Shown here: positions 25,450-34,893 of the stretch, in pieces
How positions within the stretch are numbered: position 1 is the stretch's first letter
Layout of the letters: each line of letters begins with the position of its first letter
Assembly (NCBI GenBank): GCA_963668605.1
Contig: OY764903.1
Location: 3,224,001 to 3,288,000 of the forward strand
Length of the DNA stretch: 64,000 nt
DNA from: G963668605 sp963668605
GTDB taxonomy: Bacteria; Acidobacteriota; Terriglobia; Bryobacterales; Bryobacteraceae
Direction: 5' to 3'
The notes under the pieces: generated by a model
What the model was told of the DNA's origin: nothing
The model's database searches: none
The model's input: only the letters and a program-made list of their open reading frames with translations
Position numbers and translations under genes: made by a program

Positions 25450-26691
25450 TTACGCGCTGTAGCGTTTGAAGATCAGGCTGCCGTTCGTGCCGCCAAACCC
25501 GAACGAATTCGAGAGCGCGTACTCAATATGAAGCGGACGCGCCGTGTTCGGCACATAATCGAGATCGCACTCGACATCGGGATGGTCGTGGTTGATGGTA
25601 GGCGGAGCGATCTGATCGCGAATCGCCAGCACCGTGATGCCGGCCTCAAGCCCGCCCGCGCCACCAAGCAGGTGCCCGGTCATCGATTTCGTTGAACTGA
25701 CGCAAAGTTTGTAGGCATGCTCGCCGAAGGCCCGTTTGATCGCAACCGTTTCGAGCTTATCGCCCAGCGGAGTCGACGTTCCGTGGGCATTGATATACGC
25801 TACCTGTTCCGGCGTGATGCCGGCGTCGCGCATGGCGTTGCGCATCACGCGGTAGGCGCCATCGCCATTTTCGGATGGAGACGTGATGTGGAAGGCGTCG
25901 CCGCTCATTCCATAGCCGACGATTTCGGCAAGAATATTGGCGCCACGGGCCTTGGCAAACTCCAATTCCTCAAGAACCAGAACGCCGGCGCCCTCACCGA
26001 CGATGAAGCCGTCGCGGTCCTTATCCCACGGGCGGCAGGCCGCTTCGGGGTGGGCGTTATTTTGCGAGAGAGCGCGCATGGCGGCGAACCCGCCGATTCC
26101 CATCGGCGTGACAGCCGCTTCGGCTCCGCCGCAGATCATGGCATCGGCGTCGCCGCGCTGGATGATCTTGTACGAATCTCCCACGGCGTGAGCGCCCGTG
26201 GTACAGGCCGTCGCCGTTGCGGAGTTGGGCCCCTTGGCGCCGTAGCGGATGGAAACGTGCCCCGAGGCCAGATTCACGATCGTCGCGGGGATAAAGAAGG
26301 GAGAGATCCGGCCCGGCCCCTTCTCAAGCAGATTCTTGTGTTCGCGTTCGATCACTTCGAAACCGCCGATGCCGCTGCCGATATAGACACCGACGTTTTC
26401 GGCAGTCTCTGGAGTGACCTTCAACGCCGACATCGTCATTGCGATGTCCGCAGCCGCAATCCCAAAATGGATAAAGCGGCCCATCTTCTTGATCTCTTTT
26501 TTCTCAATCCACACGCTTGGATCGAAGTCACGCACCTCTCCCGCCATCTGCGAATTGAAAGCGGTAGCGTCAAATGAGGTGATCTTGGCAATGCCGCCAC
26601 GGCCGTTGCGGATCGACTCCCAGGTTTGTTCAGTGCCGACTCCGACGCAAGACACGAGTCCTACACCGGTCACTACTACTCTGCGCGACAA
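25450..26691 (-). CDS. fabF: Beta-ketoacyl-ACP synthase II
   Basis: A 413-residue condensing enzyme that elongates acyl-ACP with malonyl-ACP. MSRRVVVTGVGLVSCVGVG is the FabF start. The catalytic Cys is in TATACTTGAHAVG, the first His in YINAHGTSTPLGD and the second in KSMTGHLLGGAGGLEA. NSFGFGGTNGSLIF is the C-terminal signature. It follows acpP by 56 bp in the usual acpP-fabF arrangement; etfB follows 6 bp later. Confidence 0.97.
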   Translation of the reverse strand: MSRRVVVTGVGLVSCVGVGTEQTWESIRNGRGGIAKITSFDATAFNSQMAGEVRDFDPSVWIEKKEIKKMGRFIHFGIAAADIAMTMSALKVTPETAENVGVYIGSGIGGFEVIEREHKNLLEKGPGRISPFFIPATIVNLASGHVSIRYGAKGPNSATATACTTGAHAVGDSYKIIQRGDADAMICGGAEAAVTPMGIGGFAAMRALSQNNAHPEAACRPWDKDRDGFIVGEGAGVLVLEELEFAKARGANILAEIVGYGMSGDAFHITSPSENGDGAYRVMRNAMRDAGITPEQVAYINAHGTSTPLGDKLETVAIKRAFGEHAYKLCVSSTKSMTGHLLGGAGGLEAGITVLAIRDQIAPPTINHDHPDVECDLDYVPNTARPLHIEYALSNSFGFGGTNGSLIFKRYSA

Positions 26692-26747
26692 AGTTATACT
26701 CCGTTCAGGAATTCTGCTGACAAGCTGCTCTCTTCCGATCGGTACGG

Positions 26748-26987
26748 CTACTTCTTAGCGGCTTTGGCTTCGATGTAGGCGACCGCGTCTTTCACATTGG
26801 TGATTTTTTCAGCGTCTTCGTCGGGAATGTCCAGATCGAAGGCTTCTTCAAAAGCCATCACCAGTTCCACGATATCCAACGAGTCGGCTCCCAGGTCGTC
26901 CACGAACGACGCGGTGCTATCCACCTGTCCTTCGTCAACGCCCAACTGCTCGACAATAATCTGCTTTACTTTCTGCTCAACGGACAT
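26748..26987 (-). CDS. acpP: Acyl carrier protein
   Basis: A 79-residue acidic four-helix carrier of fatty-acyl chains on 4'-phosphopantetheine. The attachment Ser lies in DLGADSLDIVELVMAFEE (DSL motif). The frame stays open to 27155, but the ATG at 26987 gives the standard ACP length and sits directly behind a GGAGGA ribosome-binding site. It heads the operon with fabF, etfB and etfA. Confidence 0.97.
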   Translation of the reverse strand: MSVEQKVKQIIVEQLGVDEGQVDSTASFVDDLGADSLDIVELVMAFEEAFDLDIPDEDAEKITNVKDAVAYIEAKAAKK

Positions 26988-27175
26988 GAATCCTCCATAT
27001 GCCTTCAAACTCATTGATTCTATCGGCCAGACGGTCAAGTGCGCAACTGGCCCGGCGGTTAAAATGGAATGGCGTGAATCCAATACTGCCGCTACGGTCG
27101 AGCTGATCCCGCATTGCAGCAAGGATTTTGATGCGCACGACCGCTTTACTATCATACAAAAGTCGAGCCTCGAAT

Positions 27176-27811
27176 ATGTCCATCCCGATTATTTACCTCC
27201 ACGGATTCGCCTCCAGCCCGCAATCGAAGAAGGCGCGCTTGTTCGCGCAGCGCATGCAGGCGCTCGGAATCGAGATCCGCATCCCCGATCTCGCGGCGGG
27301 CGATTTCGAGAATCTGACCATCTCCGGACAGTTGCGCGTAATCGAACAGACCGCGTGCGGAAAGCCAGCGGCGCTAATGGGTTCCAGTCTCGGAGGCTAC
27401 CTGGCCGCGTTGTATGCCTCCCTGCATCCGGAGGTCTCCAGACTGGTCCTGCTCGCGCCGGCCTTCGGCTTCGCCCGGCGCTGGCCGGAGCGCCTGGGCG
27501 CCGCCGCGATGGAGCAATGGCAGCATAAGCGAAAGATCACGCTGTTCCATTACGGCGAAGAGCGCGACCGCGATCTGAACTACAGCCTCATCGAAGACGG
27601 CCTGCAATTCCCGGATTACCCGGCTGTCCGCCAACCGGCTCTGATCTTTCACGGCGATCACGATGATGTCGTGCCCGTCGCCTTGTCGCGCGAATTCGCC
27701 GCGCAAAATCCGAGCGCCGAATTGCGCGTGGTCGACTCCGGCCACGATCTGATGAGCGCGTTCGAGGAGATTTGGCGAGGCGCCTCGCAATTCCTGGCGG
27801 GTGCGCGTTGA
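27176..27811 (+). CDS. YqiA/UPF0227-type alpha/beta-hydrolase (esterase)
   Basis: A 211-residue small serine esterase. IIYLHGFASSPQSKKA holds the oxyanion HG motif of the YqiA/YcfP family. The nucleophile elbow is LMGSSLGGYLA (GSSLG). The acid is in FHGDHDDVVPV, and the catalytic His in VVDSGHDL. The start at 27176 removes a 16-residue extension that begins upstream at 27128 and has no homology to the family. The substrate is unknown. Its TGA overlaps the TTG start of the enolase-superfamily gene. Confidence 0.82.
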   Translation: MSIPIIYLHGFASSPQSKKARLFAQRMQALGIEIRIPDLAAGDFENLTISGQLRVIEQTACGKPAALMGSSLGGYLAALYASLHPEVSRLVLLAPAFGFARRWPERLGAAAMEQWQHKRKITLFHYGEERDRDLNYSLIEDGLQFPDYPAVRQPALIFHGDHDDVVPVALSREFAAQNPSAELRVVDSGHDLMSAFEEIWRGASQFLAGAR

Positions 27812-28776
27812 AAATCACGACGCTCGAAGTCCAGCCCCGCGAAGCGGAATCGGCGCTGCTGCGCTTGGCGCTCGGCGATGGCACGACCGGTTGGGGCGAG
27901 TTGCAGGCCGCCGCAATCACGACGGCAATTGTCGAAAGAATACTGGCCCCGCTCCTCGTCGGCAGCGCTTTCGACGGGAGCTACGCGCGGATCGAGGAGA
28001 TCTGGAGCCTGCTGCACTCGGCCTTGTGCAACCGCGGGCATGCAACCGGCTTTGGCATGGACGCGATCGCAGGGATCGACATTGCACTCTGGGACCTGGC
28101 CGGCAGAATGGCAGCCAGGCCAGTTTGCGGGCTGCTGGGCGCTTCAACGCGGAGTGTGGCAGCCTACGTAACCGGAGAGCCCTCGACGGCGCTCAGGGAG
28201 GCCGGTTTCCGTGCATTCCAGATCGATCTCGACGACGAACCGCAGGCGGCCCTGGCCCGCATCGACCGCCTGCGCTCCGAATTCGGCGCAGCGCTCGACA
28301 TCGCCGTACACGCGCAGTGGCGCTTCGATCCCGACTCCGCCGCCGCCTTCGGTCGCGAGATGGATGCACGCAACGCCCTGTGGTTCGCCTGTCCCCTACC
28401 GCCGGAAGACGCCTGGAAGCATGCCGCCGTCGCGAGGCGCTTTCGTACGCCGCTCGCTTTGGGCGAATGCTATCGCACGCGTTGCGAACTCGAACCATTT
28501 TTCCGCGAAGGGGCGATGAAGATCTTGCAGCCCGACATCGGGCGCTGCGGACTCACCGAGGGGTTGCGCATGGCTCGCACAGCCGCAAAGTTTGGCGTCT
28601 CCGTAATCCCGCGCATCAGCGCAACGCCGGGACCGGCGTTGTATGCGGGTCTGCATTTCGCCGCGATCGCGGAGTGCAATCTTCTGGAGTACCGGCCCGG
28701 CACGCGCGTTGAAATGCGCGGCGCGCGTTACACAGTGCCTCAGGAGGCCGGGCTCGGGACCGTGGTCCCTTCGTGA
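27808..28776 (+). CDS. Enolase-superfamily (mandelate racemase-like) protein lacking canonical catalytic residues
   Basis: About 322 residues with an enolase-superfamily capping domain (MKITTLEVQPREAESALLRLALGDG, GMDAIAGIDIALWDLAGRMAARPVCGLLG) and a barrel. By alignment from memory with mandelate racemase, the KxK pair falls on FQIDL (no Lys), the first metal Asp on VHAQW (His), the second metal Glu on WFACP (Ala), while the third Glu (LALGE) and QPD remain; the base His falls on IPRIS (Arg). It may be a divergent or inactive member. The TTG start overlaps the esterase stop (TTGA). The 3' end overlaps carB tail to tail by 37 bp. Confidence 0.7.
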   Translation: MKITTLEVQPREAESALLRLALGDGTTGWGELQAAAITTAIVERILAPLLVGSAFDGSYARIEEIWSLLHSALCNRGHATGFGMDAIAGIDIALWDLAGRMAARPVCGLLGASTRSVAAYVTGEPSTALREAGFRAFQIDLDDEPQAALARIDRLRSEFGAALDIAVHAQWRFDPDSAAAFGREMDARNALWFACPLPPEDAWKHAAVARRFRTPLALGECYRTRCELEPFFREGAMKILQPDIGRCGLTEGLRMARTAAKFGVSVIPRISATPGPALYAGLHFAAIAECNLLEYRPGTRVEMRGARYTVPQEAGLGTVVPS

Positions 28777-31700
28777 ATCTCCTGCAAGCTCCACACGCGG
28801 ATCGGATCGCGGCGCTTGGACGCCACAGCTTCCACGGCGGCACGTGCACCGCTCATGGTCGTGATGCAGGGCACACGGTAGAACACCGCCGTGCGGCGTA
28901 TGGCGCGTTCATCGCTGAACGACTGGCCCCCGGTGGAAGTGTAGATCACCAGCGAAAGCTGTCCGCCCTTGATTAGATCCACGGCATTGGGACGGCCTTC
29001 GTTTACCTTGAAAACCGTCTTGCAAGGGATGCCCGCCGCGCGCAGCGCCGACGCCGTTCCGCGTGTCGCGAAAAACTGGAAGCCAAGCTCGGCGAAGCGC
29101 CGCGACACCTCCACAGCGTCGGCCTTGTTGCGGTCGTTCACGGCGATAAAGATCGAACCTTTATCGGGCAGCGGCGAGCCCGCGCTGAGTTGCGCCTTGC
29201 CGAACGCTTCACCGAAATTCTCGCCCACGCCCATGACCTCGCCGGTCGAGCGCATCTCCGGACCAAGCGCCGGATCGACGCCCGGGAATTTATTAAACGG
29301 GAAGACGGGCGACTTTACGAAGAACTTTGGAACGGGCAGTACGCCGCTGGCGATGCCGCCTGTCAGGTGCGTGAAATCCTTGAGCTTCTTGCCAAGCATC
29401 AGGCCAACCGCGATCTTCGGCAGCGGCACGCCGGTCGCCTTGCTGACATAGGGAACGGTGCGCGAGGCGCGCGGGTTGACCTCAAGCACGTAGACCTTGC
29501 CGTTCTGGATCGCGTACTGAACGTTCATCAACCCGATGACGTTGAGCGCCTTGGCGAGGCGCGAGGTGTAGTCCTTGATGGTCTCGATCTCAGCGGGTTT
29601 GATCGAGTAGGCGGGCAGTACGCAGGAGCTATCGCCGGAGTGCACTCCGGCCTCTTCGATGTGCTCCATGATGCCCGAGATGAGCACGTCGTCGCCGTCC
29701 GAAAGAGAATCGACGTCGACCTCTGTGGCGTCTTCGAGGAAGCGGTCAACCAGCACCGGGCGGTCCTGCGAGAAGACCACCGCCTCCTGCATGTAGCGCC
29801 GCACGCTCTCTTCGTCATAGACAACCACCATGGCGCGGCCGCCGAGCACATAGCTCGGACGCAGCAGCACGGGGAAGCCGAGGCGCCGCGCAATCTCGCA
29901 CGCACCTTCGATCGACGTGGCCGTACCGTTTTCAGGACACGGAATGTCCAGGTCTTCGAGCAGCTTACCGAATCGCTTGCGGTCCTCGGCAAGATCGATG
30001 TTATCGGGGTCCGTACCGATAATCGGTACGCCCTGGCGCTTCAACGGCAGCGAAAGATTGAGCGGCGTCTGCCCGCCGAACTGCACGATCACGCCGTCGG
30101 GCTTTTCGGTGTCGTAAATATTGAGCACCTCTTCGAGCGTGAGCGGCTCGAAATAGAGGCGGTCGCTGGTGTCGTAATCGGTCGAGACGGTCTCGGGATT
30201 GCAGTTGACCATGATCGATTCGACGCCGAACTCCTTCAGCGAAAACGCGGCGTGGCAGCAGCAGTAGTCGAACTCAATGCCCTGCCCGATGCGGTTCGGG
30301 CCGCTGCCGAGAATCATGACCTTCTTGCGATCCGACGGGTCGGCCTCACACTCGGATTCGTAGCTCGAATAGAGGTACGGCGTGAAGCTTTCGAACTCCG
30401 CCGCGCAGGTATCCACGCGATTGAAAACTGCCTTGATGCCGGCCTGCTTGCGCCAATTGCGAACCGCAAGCGGATCGATGTCCCACAGCGCGCCCAACTG
30501 GCTGTCGGAGATGCCGTCGCGCTTGGCCTTGCGCATAAGCGCCGGCGAGACGGTCGCCAGCGTTTCGTTGCGCAGTTCCGCGCGAAGAGCGATCAGTTCT
30601 CCGATCTGCTTCAGAAACCATGGATCGACAGCCGTCATCTCGCAAATCTGTTCTTCGCTGTAGCCCTGCTCCAGGGCGAAGAGGATGTAATTGAGCCGGT
30701 CCGGATTGGGCGTGATCAGACGCTGCGGGATCAGACTCGCATCGTATTTTTCCGAAGAAGATTTCTTGCCGGTTTCGAGACTGCGGATGCCCTTATAGAG
30801 CGCCTGCTTGAAGGTGCGTCCGATCGACATCGCCTCGCCCACCGACTTCATCTGGGTGCCCAGTACGGGCTCGGCGCCGGGGAATTTCTCGAACTGCCAA
30901 CGCGGGATTTTGACCACTACGTAATCGAGCGTCGGCTCAAAACAGGCCGGCGTCTTGCGCGTAATGTCGTTGCGGATTTCGTCGAGCCGGTAGCCTACAG
31001 CCAGCTTCGCCGCGATCTTCGCGATTGGGAAACCGGTCGCCTTCGAGGCCAGCGCCGAGCTGCGCGAGACGCGCGGGTTCATCTCGACCACCACCATGCG
31101 GCCCGTCTTCGGATCGATGCCGAACTGCACGTTCGAGCCGCCCGTATCGACGCCGATTTCGCGCAGGCACGCGATGGCCGCGTCGCGCATCATCTGGTAC
31201 TCGCGGTCGGTCAGAGTTTGCGCGGGAGCGACCGTAATCGAATCACCCGTGTGCACGCCCATCGCGTCGAAGTTTTCGATGGAGCAGACGATGATAACGT
31301 TGTCGGCGAGGTCGCGCATCACCTCGAGCTCGTATTCCTTCCAGCCGAGCACGCTCTCTTCGATCAGGACCTCATGCACCGGTGAAAGATCGAGGCCTCG
31401 TTCGAGGATCTCGTCGAGGTCCTCCTGATTGTAGGCGATGCCGCCGCCCGTTCCGCCCATCGTGAAGCTCGGGCGCAGAATGGCCGGGAAGCCGATTTTG
31501 TTTACAACGAAATCGCAGCCGGCCTGCATATTGTTGACGAGCAGCGAGTGCGGCGTTTCCAGCCCAATCTTACGCATCGCGTCTTTAAACAAGAGGCGGT
31601 CTTCGGCTTTCTTGATCGAGCCGATCTTCGCGCCGATCAGTTCGACGCCGTACTGGTCCAGGACGCCCGCTTCGGCCAGTTCCACGGAGAGGTTCAGGGC

Positions 31701-31982
31701 GGTCTGTCCGCCGACCGTGGAGAGCAGCGCGTCGGGGCGTTCCTTGCGGATCACCTCTTCGAGAAAAGCCCGGCTCAACGGCTCGACGTACGTCTTGTCG
31801 GCGAGCTCCGGGTCCGTCATGATCGTGGCCGGGTTGGAATTCACCAGCACCACTTCATAGCCGTCCGCCTTCAACGCACGGCAGGCTTGCGTTCCGGAGT
31901 AGTCGAACTCGCAGGCCTGGCCGATCACGATCGGTCCGGAACCGATAATCAGAATCCGGTGGATGTCATTTCTTCTGGGCAT
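28740..31982 (-). CDS. carB: Carbamoyl-phosphate synthase, large subunit
   Basis: A 1080-residue enzyme that makes carbamoyl phosphate from ammonia, bicarbonate and two ATP for pyrimidine and arginine synthesis. It has two homologous ATP-grasp halves: residues 1-400 (IGSGPIVIGQACEFDYSGTQACRAL; PSFTMGGTGGGIAYN) and about 550-930 (LGSGPNRIGQGIEFDYCCCHAAFSL; RPSYVLGGRAMVVVYDEE). An oligomerisation domain separates them, and a C-terminal MGS-like allosteric domain (about 940-1075) ends the protein. It lies 4 bp behind carA. Confidence 0.98.
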   Translation of the reverse strand: MPRRNDIHRILIIGSGPIVIGQACEFDYSGTQACRALKADGYEVVLVNSNPATIMTDPELADKTYVEPLSRAFLEEVIRKERPDALLSTVGGQTALNLSVELAEAGVLDQYGVELIGAKIGSIKKAEDRLLFKDAMRKIGLETPHSLLVNNMQAGCDFVVNKIGFPAILRPSFTMGGTGGGIAYNQEDLDEILERGLDLSPVHEVLIEESVLGWKEYELEVMRDLADNVIIVCSIENFDAMGVHTGDSITVAPAQTLTDREYQMMRDAAIACLREIGVDTGGSNVQFGIDPKTGRMVVVEMNPRVSRSSALASKATGFPIAKIAAKLAVGYRLDEIRNDITRKTPACFEPTLDYVVVKIPRWQFEKFPGAEPVLGTQMKSVGEAMSIGRTFKQALYKGIRSLETGKKSSSEKYDASLIPQRLITPNPDRLNYILFALEQGYSEEQICEMTAVDPWFLKQIGELIALRAELRNETLATVSPALMRKAKRDGISDSQLGALWDIDPLAVRNWRKQAGIKAVFNRVDTCAAEFESFTPYLYSSYESECEADPSDRKKVMILGSGPNRIGQGIEFDYCCCHAAFSLKEFGVESIMVNCNPETVSTDYDTSDRLYFEPLTLEEVLNIYDTEKPDGVIVQFGGQTPLNLSLPLKRQGVPIIGTDPDNIDLAEDRKRFGKLLEDLDIPCPENGTATSIEGACEIARRLGFPVLLRPSYVLGGRAMVVVYDEESVRRYMQEAVVFSQDRPVLVDRFLEDATEVDVDSLSDGDDVLISGIMEHIEEAGVHSGDSSCVLPAYSIKPAEIETIKDYTSRLAKALNVIGLMNVQYAIQNGKVYVLEVNPRASRTVPYVSKATGVPLPKIAVGLMLGKKLKDFTHLTGGIASGVLPVPKFFVKSPVFPFNKFPGVDPALGPEMRSTGEVMGVGENFGEAFGKAQLSAGSPLPDKGSIFIAVNDRNKADAVEVSRRFAELGFQFFATRGTASALRAAGIPCKTVFKVNEGRPNAVDLIKGGQLSLVIYTSTGGQSFSDERAIRRTAVFYRVPCITTMSGARAAVEAVASKRRDPIRVWSLQEIHEGTTVPSPAS

Positions 31983-31986
31983 CCGC

Positions 31987-33123
31987 TTATTTGTCTTTCC
32001 TGAAGTCGTCCATCAACTTCGCGAAGTCGTCGAACAGATAGTGGGAGTCGTGGGGGCCGGGCGCGGCCTCCGGGTGATACTGCACGCAGAACACGGGCAA
32101 GCTGCGATGGCGGAAGCCTTCGAGCGTCTGGTCGTTGAGGTTGACGTGCGTGACTTCGAGGTCGTTAAGATTGAGCGAGTCGGGATCGACCGCGAAGCCG
32201 TGGTTGTGCGAGGTGATCTCGACGCGCTTAGTAATCTGGTTGAGCACCGGGTGATTTACGCCGCGATGCCCAAATTTGAGCTTGTAAGTCTTGCCGCCGA
32301 GCGCGAGCCCAAGAATCTGGTGCCCAAGGCAGATGCCGAAGATCGGCCGCTTTCCGATCAGTTTGCGCACCTCGGCCGCCTGCCCTTTGAGCGGCTCCGG
32401 ATCGCCCGGGCCGTTCGAGAGAAACACGCCGTCGGGTTTGAGATCCAGCACGTCTTCGGCAGAGGTTCCCGCCGGAACCACAGTGACGCGCGCTCCGATC
32501 TGGCACAGCCGCCGCAGAATGTTGCGCTTGATGCCAAAATCGTAGGCGACCACATGGTAACGCGTCTCCGGCGCGGCGCCGCACTTATCGGAGGGAGAAC
32601 AGGGCGCGACGCCCGCGGCCCACTCGTACAACTTGGGCGTGCTGACGCGCGTGGCGAGATCGAGCCCAGCCATCGAAGGTATCTGGCGCGCCTTTTCAAC
32701 CAGTGCATTCGCGTCCGTACTCATGGACGAGAGGACGCCGCGCATCACGCCGCGCGTGCGCAAATGCCGCACCAGACGGCGCGTGTCGATTCCGGCGACG
32801 ATCGGTACGCCGGCTTTGGCTAGAAAATCGCCGGCCTCCAACTCCGAACGCCAGTTGCTGGCAATCGAAGAGAATTCGCGCACCACCAGACCTTCGATGT
32901 ATGGTCTGGCGGATTCGCTGTCGTACTCGTTCGAACCGTAGTTTCCAATCTGGGGATAGGTAAGGACGACGATCTGGCCGGAATAGGAAGGGTCGGTGAA
33001 AATCTCCTGATAGCCGGTAATTCCGGTGTTAAAAACGACTTCACCGGAAGTTTCTACACGTGCACCAAAGCTCGTGCCCTCGAAGACCGTGCCGTCCTCC
33101 AGGGCGAGCATAGCTAGATCCAA
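31987..33123 (-). CDS. carA: Carbamoyl-phosphate synthase, small (glutaminase) subunit
   Basis: A 378-residue glutamine amidotransferase that feeds ammonia to CarB. The N-terminal CPSase_sm_chain domain (ALEDGTVFEGTSFGA, GYQEIFTDPSYSGQIVVLTYPQIGNYG) is followed by a class I GATase domain: LSNGPGDPEPL, the nucleophile Cys in FGICLGHQILGLA, and the catalytic His-Glu pair in FCVQYHPEAAPGPHD. Order and spacing (carA-4 bp-carB) are the standard operon. No pyrimidine-type attenuator or arginine box is evident in the 169 bp before the divergent gene. Confidence 0.97.
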   Translation of the reverse strand: MDLAMLALEDGTVFEGTSFGARVETSGEVVFNTGITGYQEIFTDPSYSGQIVVLTYPQIGNYGSNEYDSESARPYIEGLVVREFSSIASNWRSELEAGDFLAKAGVPIVAGIDTRRLVRHLRTRGVMRGVLSSMSTDANALVEKARQIPSMAGLDLATRVSTPKLYEWAAGVAPCSPSDKCGAAPETRYHVVAYDFGIKRNILRRLCQIGARVTVVPAGTSAEDVLDLKPDGVFLSNGPGDPEPLKGQAAEVRKLIGKRPIFGICLGHQILGLALGGKTYKLKFGHRGVNHPVLNQITKRVEITSHNHGFAVDPDSLNLNDLEVTHVNLNDQTLEGFRHRSLPVFCVQYHPEAAPGPHDSHYLFDDFAKLMDDFRKDK

Positions 33124-33292
33124 ATCGATGCTCCTGCGGGAAGGTGTAACTCTTATTTCACCACAAAATGCGCTCTCGCGGGGCTCGTCGCTTCAAATCT
33201 GTATAGAATACTTGTGTGGCGCTGACGGACGCCGGGGTGAGCCAAACGCCTCAATGGAAATCTCGTCAACTGAAGATTCGGAGATTTTTCTC

Positions 33293-33706
33293 ATGACTGG
33301 CTGCAAACTGGTGTCTTTCCCTGTCTTGGCGCTCGCGCTCTTCCTCTCAACGCCGAATGCGGTGCGCGCGCAGAAAGCGCAGAAGGATGCTGTCTCCGTG
33401 CACAAAGGAGTCTGCGTGCTCTCGGGAGGTCAAAACTACTTTCGCCCCTGCGGCTATGCACAAACCTACTGGGTAGCGGGAGAACAAGAGGTTTTGCTAA
33501 TTCTGCGCCAGCAATATAATAAGACCGCCAAAGCGCCGGCCGACGAAGTCTACGTCGAACTGCGCGGCCGAATAGGTCCGAAATTCGGCGACGGCGCCGC
33601 CGCGAAGCACGATGGCGTGATCCGTGTCGATTCGGTACTCGCCATCCGCGAACGCAAGGGCAACGAGTGCGCCCTCCCGCCGGGCAGGCCGAAGCCCTCC
33701 AGGTAA
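33293..33706 (+). CDS. Small secreted protein of unknown function
   Basis: About 137 residues if started at ATG 33293 (MTGCKLVSFPVLALALFLS), which begins directly with a signal peptide ending near AVRAQKA. An in-frame ATG at 33254 would add 13 residues. The mature part has two cysteines near its start (VHKGVCVLSGGQNYFRPCGYAQ), likely a disulfide, and a charged beta-rich remainder (DEVYVELRGRIGPKFG). I do not recognise a family. It is divergent from carA and followed 57 bp later by the potassium channel gene, with which it may be cotranscribed. Confidence 0.6.
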   Translation: MTGCKLVSFPVLALALFLSTPNAVRAQKAQKDAVSVHKGVCVLSGGQNYFRPCGYAQTYWVAGEQEVLLILRQQYNKTAKAPADEVYVELRGRIGPKFGDGAAAKHDGVIRVDSVLAIRERKGNECALPPGRPKPSR

Positions 33707-33763
33707 CCCGACGGGATCTAGACCCGGCCCTCCCGGCGCGGTACTACACTGGGAGGAAACCTT

Positions 33764-34690
33764 ATGGGGCGGCCTGTCTTCGATCCCGGCCTGACGCAGC
33801 AGTATGGCGGACGCTTGCGCCGCGCCATCAACGACGACGGCTCGTTCAACGTTGTGCGGAGCGGCTTTGGTTTCCGAGACGCGGGCGTCTATCTGCACAT
33901 CACCGGCATGAGTTGGCCGAGATTCCTCGCGTTGATCGTGGCTGGCTTCTTCGCGGTGAACATGCTGTTTGCCTGCATTTACATGCTACTCGGCATCGAG
34001 AATTTGCAGGGCGCCGATCTCACCTCCGCGACCACGGCATTTCAGAGCGCGTTCTTCTTCAGCGTCCACACGCTCACCACGGTCGGCTACGGCAACGTCG
34101 CGCCCAAGGGCTTTGCGGTGAACCTGACGGCCGCCATCGAAACTCTGATTGGGCTTTTCACGCTGGCGCTTGGGACCGGCTTGCTCTACGGGCGTTTCTC
34201 CCGCCCATCGGCCAATATCGTCTTCAGTCGCCATATGATCGTCGCGCCGCATCAGGGCAAGACGGCGTTGATGTTTCGAATCGCGAACCGGCGGCCCAAC
34301 ATATTGATGGAACTGGAAGCAACGATGGTTCTGATGACCGTCGAAACCGTGGACGGCGTTCAGAAGCGGCAATACGCCGAGCTTCCGCTCGAACGCAACA
34401 AGATCTTCTTCCTGCCCTTGTCATGGACTCTTGTCCACCCGATCGACGAGGCCAGCCCGCTCTGGCGCAAGCCACCGGAGGAGCTGCGGGCAGCACAGGC
34501 CGAACTCCTGATCCTGATTAAGAGCTTCGACGACACATTCGGGCAGTTTGTCCACGCCCGCCACTCCTATACGCAGGACGAAGTCGTTTGGGGCATGCGA
34601 TTCCTGCCGTCGTTCCACGTCAATCCGGAAGGCAACCTGGTGCTCGAACTGGACCGCCTGCACCGCTATGAACCCGCCGGTCCGGCCTGA
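33764..34690 (+). CDS. KirBac-type inward-rectifier potassium channel
   Basis: A 308-residue tetrameric K+ channel subunit. A slide helix (about 36-50) precedes the first membrane helix (about 52-78). The pore helix leads to the selectivity filter TTVGYG at residues 105-110, then the second helix (about 120-140, AAIETLIGLFTLALGTGLLYGRFS). The C-terminal half is the cytoplasmic Ig-like IRK domain (MLFRIANRRPNILMELEATM, LPLSWTLVHPIDEASPLW). Family members are gated by lipids, ions or pH. A GGGAGGA site precedes the ATG. The gene stands 203 bp before the radical SAM gene. Confidence 0.93.
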   Translation: MGRPVFDPGLTQQYGGRLRRAINDDGSFNVVRSGFGFRDAGVYLHITGMSWPRFLALIVAGFFAVNMLFACIYMLLGIENLQGADLTSATTAFQSAFFFSVHTLTTVGYGNVAPKGFAVNLTAAIETLIGLFTLALGTGLLYGRFSRPSANIVFSRHMIVAPHQGKTALMFRIANRRPNILMELEATMVLMTVETVDGVQKRQYAELPLERNKIFFLPLSWTLVHPIDEASPLWRKPPEELRAAQAELLILIKSFDDTFGQFVHARHSYTQDEVVWGMRFLPSFHVNPEGNLVLELDRLHRYEPAGPA

Positions 34691-34893
34691 TTATCGAGGG
34701 CCTCCCGGGCACCGCGATGCCGCCGCTCTCCGGCCCAGACGATTTTCAGAGCAAGATTGCCGGAAATAGGCATCTCCATTCAGACCTTAAAATCTTCAGT
34801 TTGACCCCGCATAGTTGCCATTGGACGCATCTATGTAGTGTGTTCTCAATCACTTTGCCTATACTGGAATTTCTCGTTTCAGGAGGAGAGCGC

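Noticed and set aside
26988..27155. A 56-residue N-terminal extension of the acyl carrier protein
   Set aside because: The extension is not ACP-like, and the internal ATG has a GGAGGA ribosome-binding site and gives the standard length.
29190..31385. A 731-codon plus-strand frame antisense to carB
   Set aside because: It is a shadow of codon bias in the GC-rich carB gene; the composition is Arg/His/Val-rich and no domain is visible.
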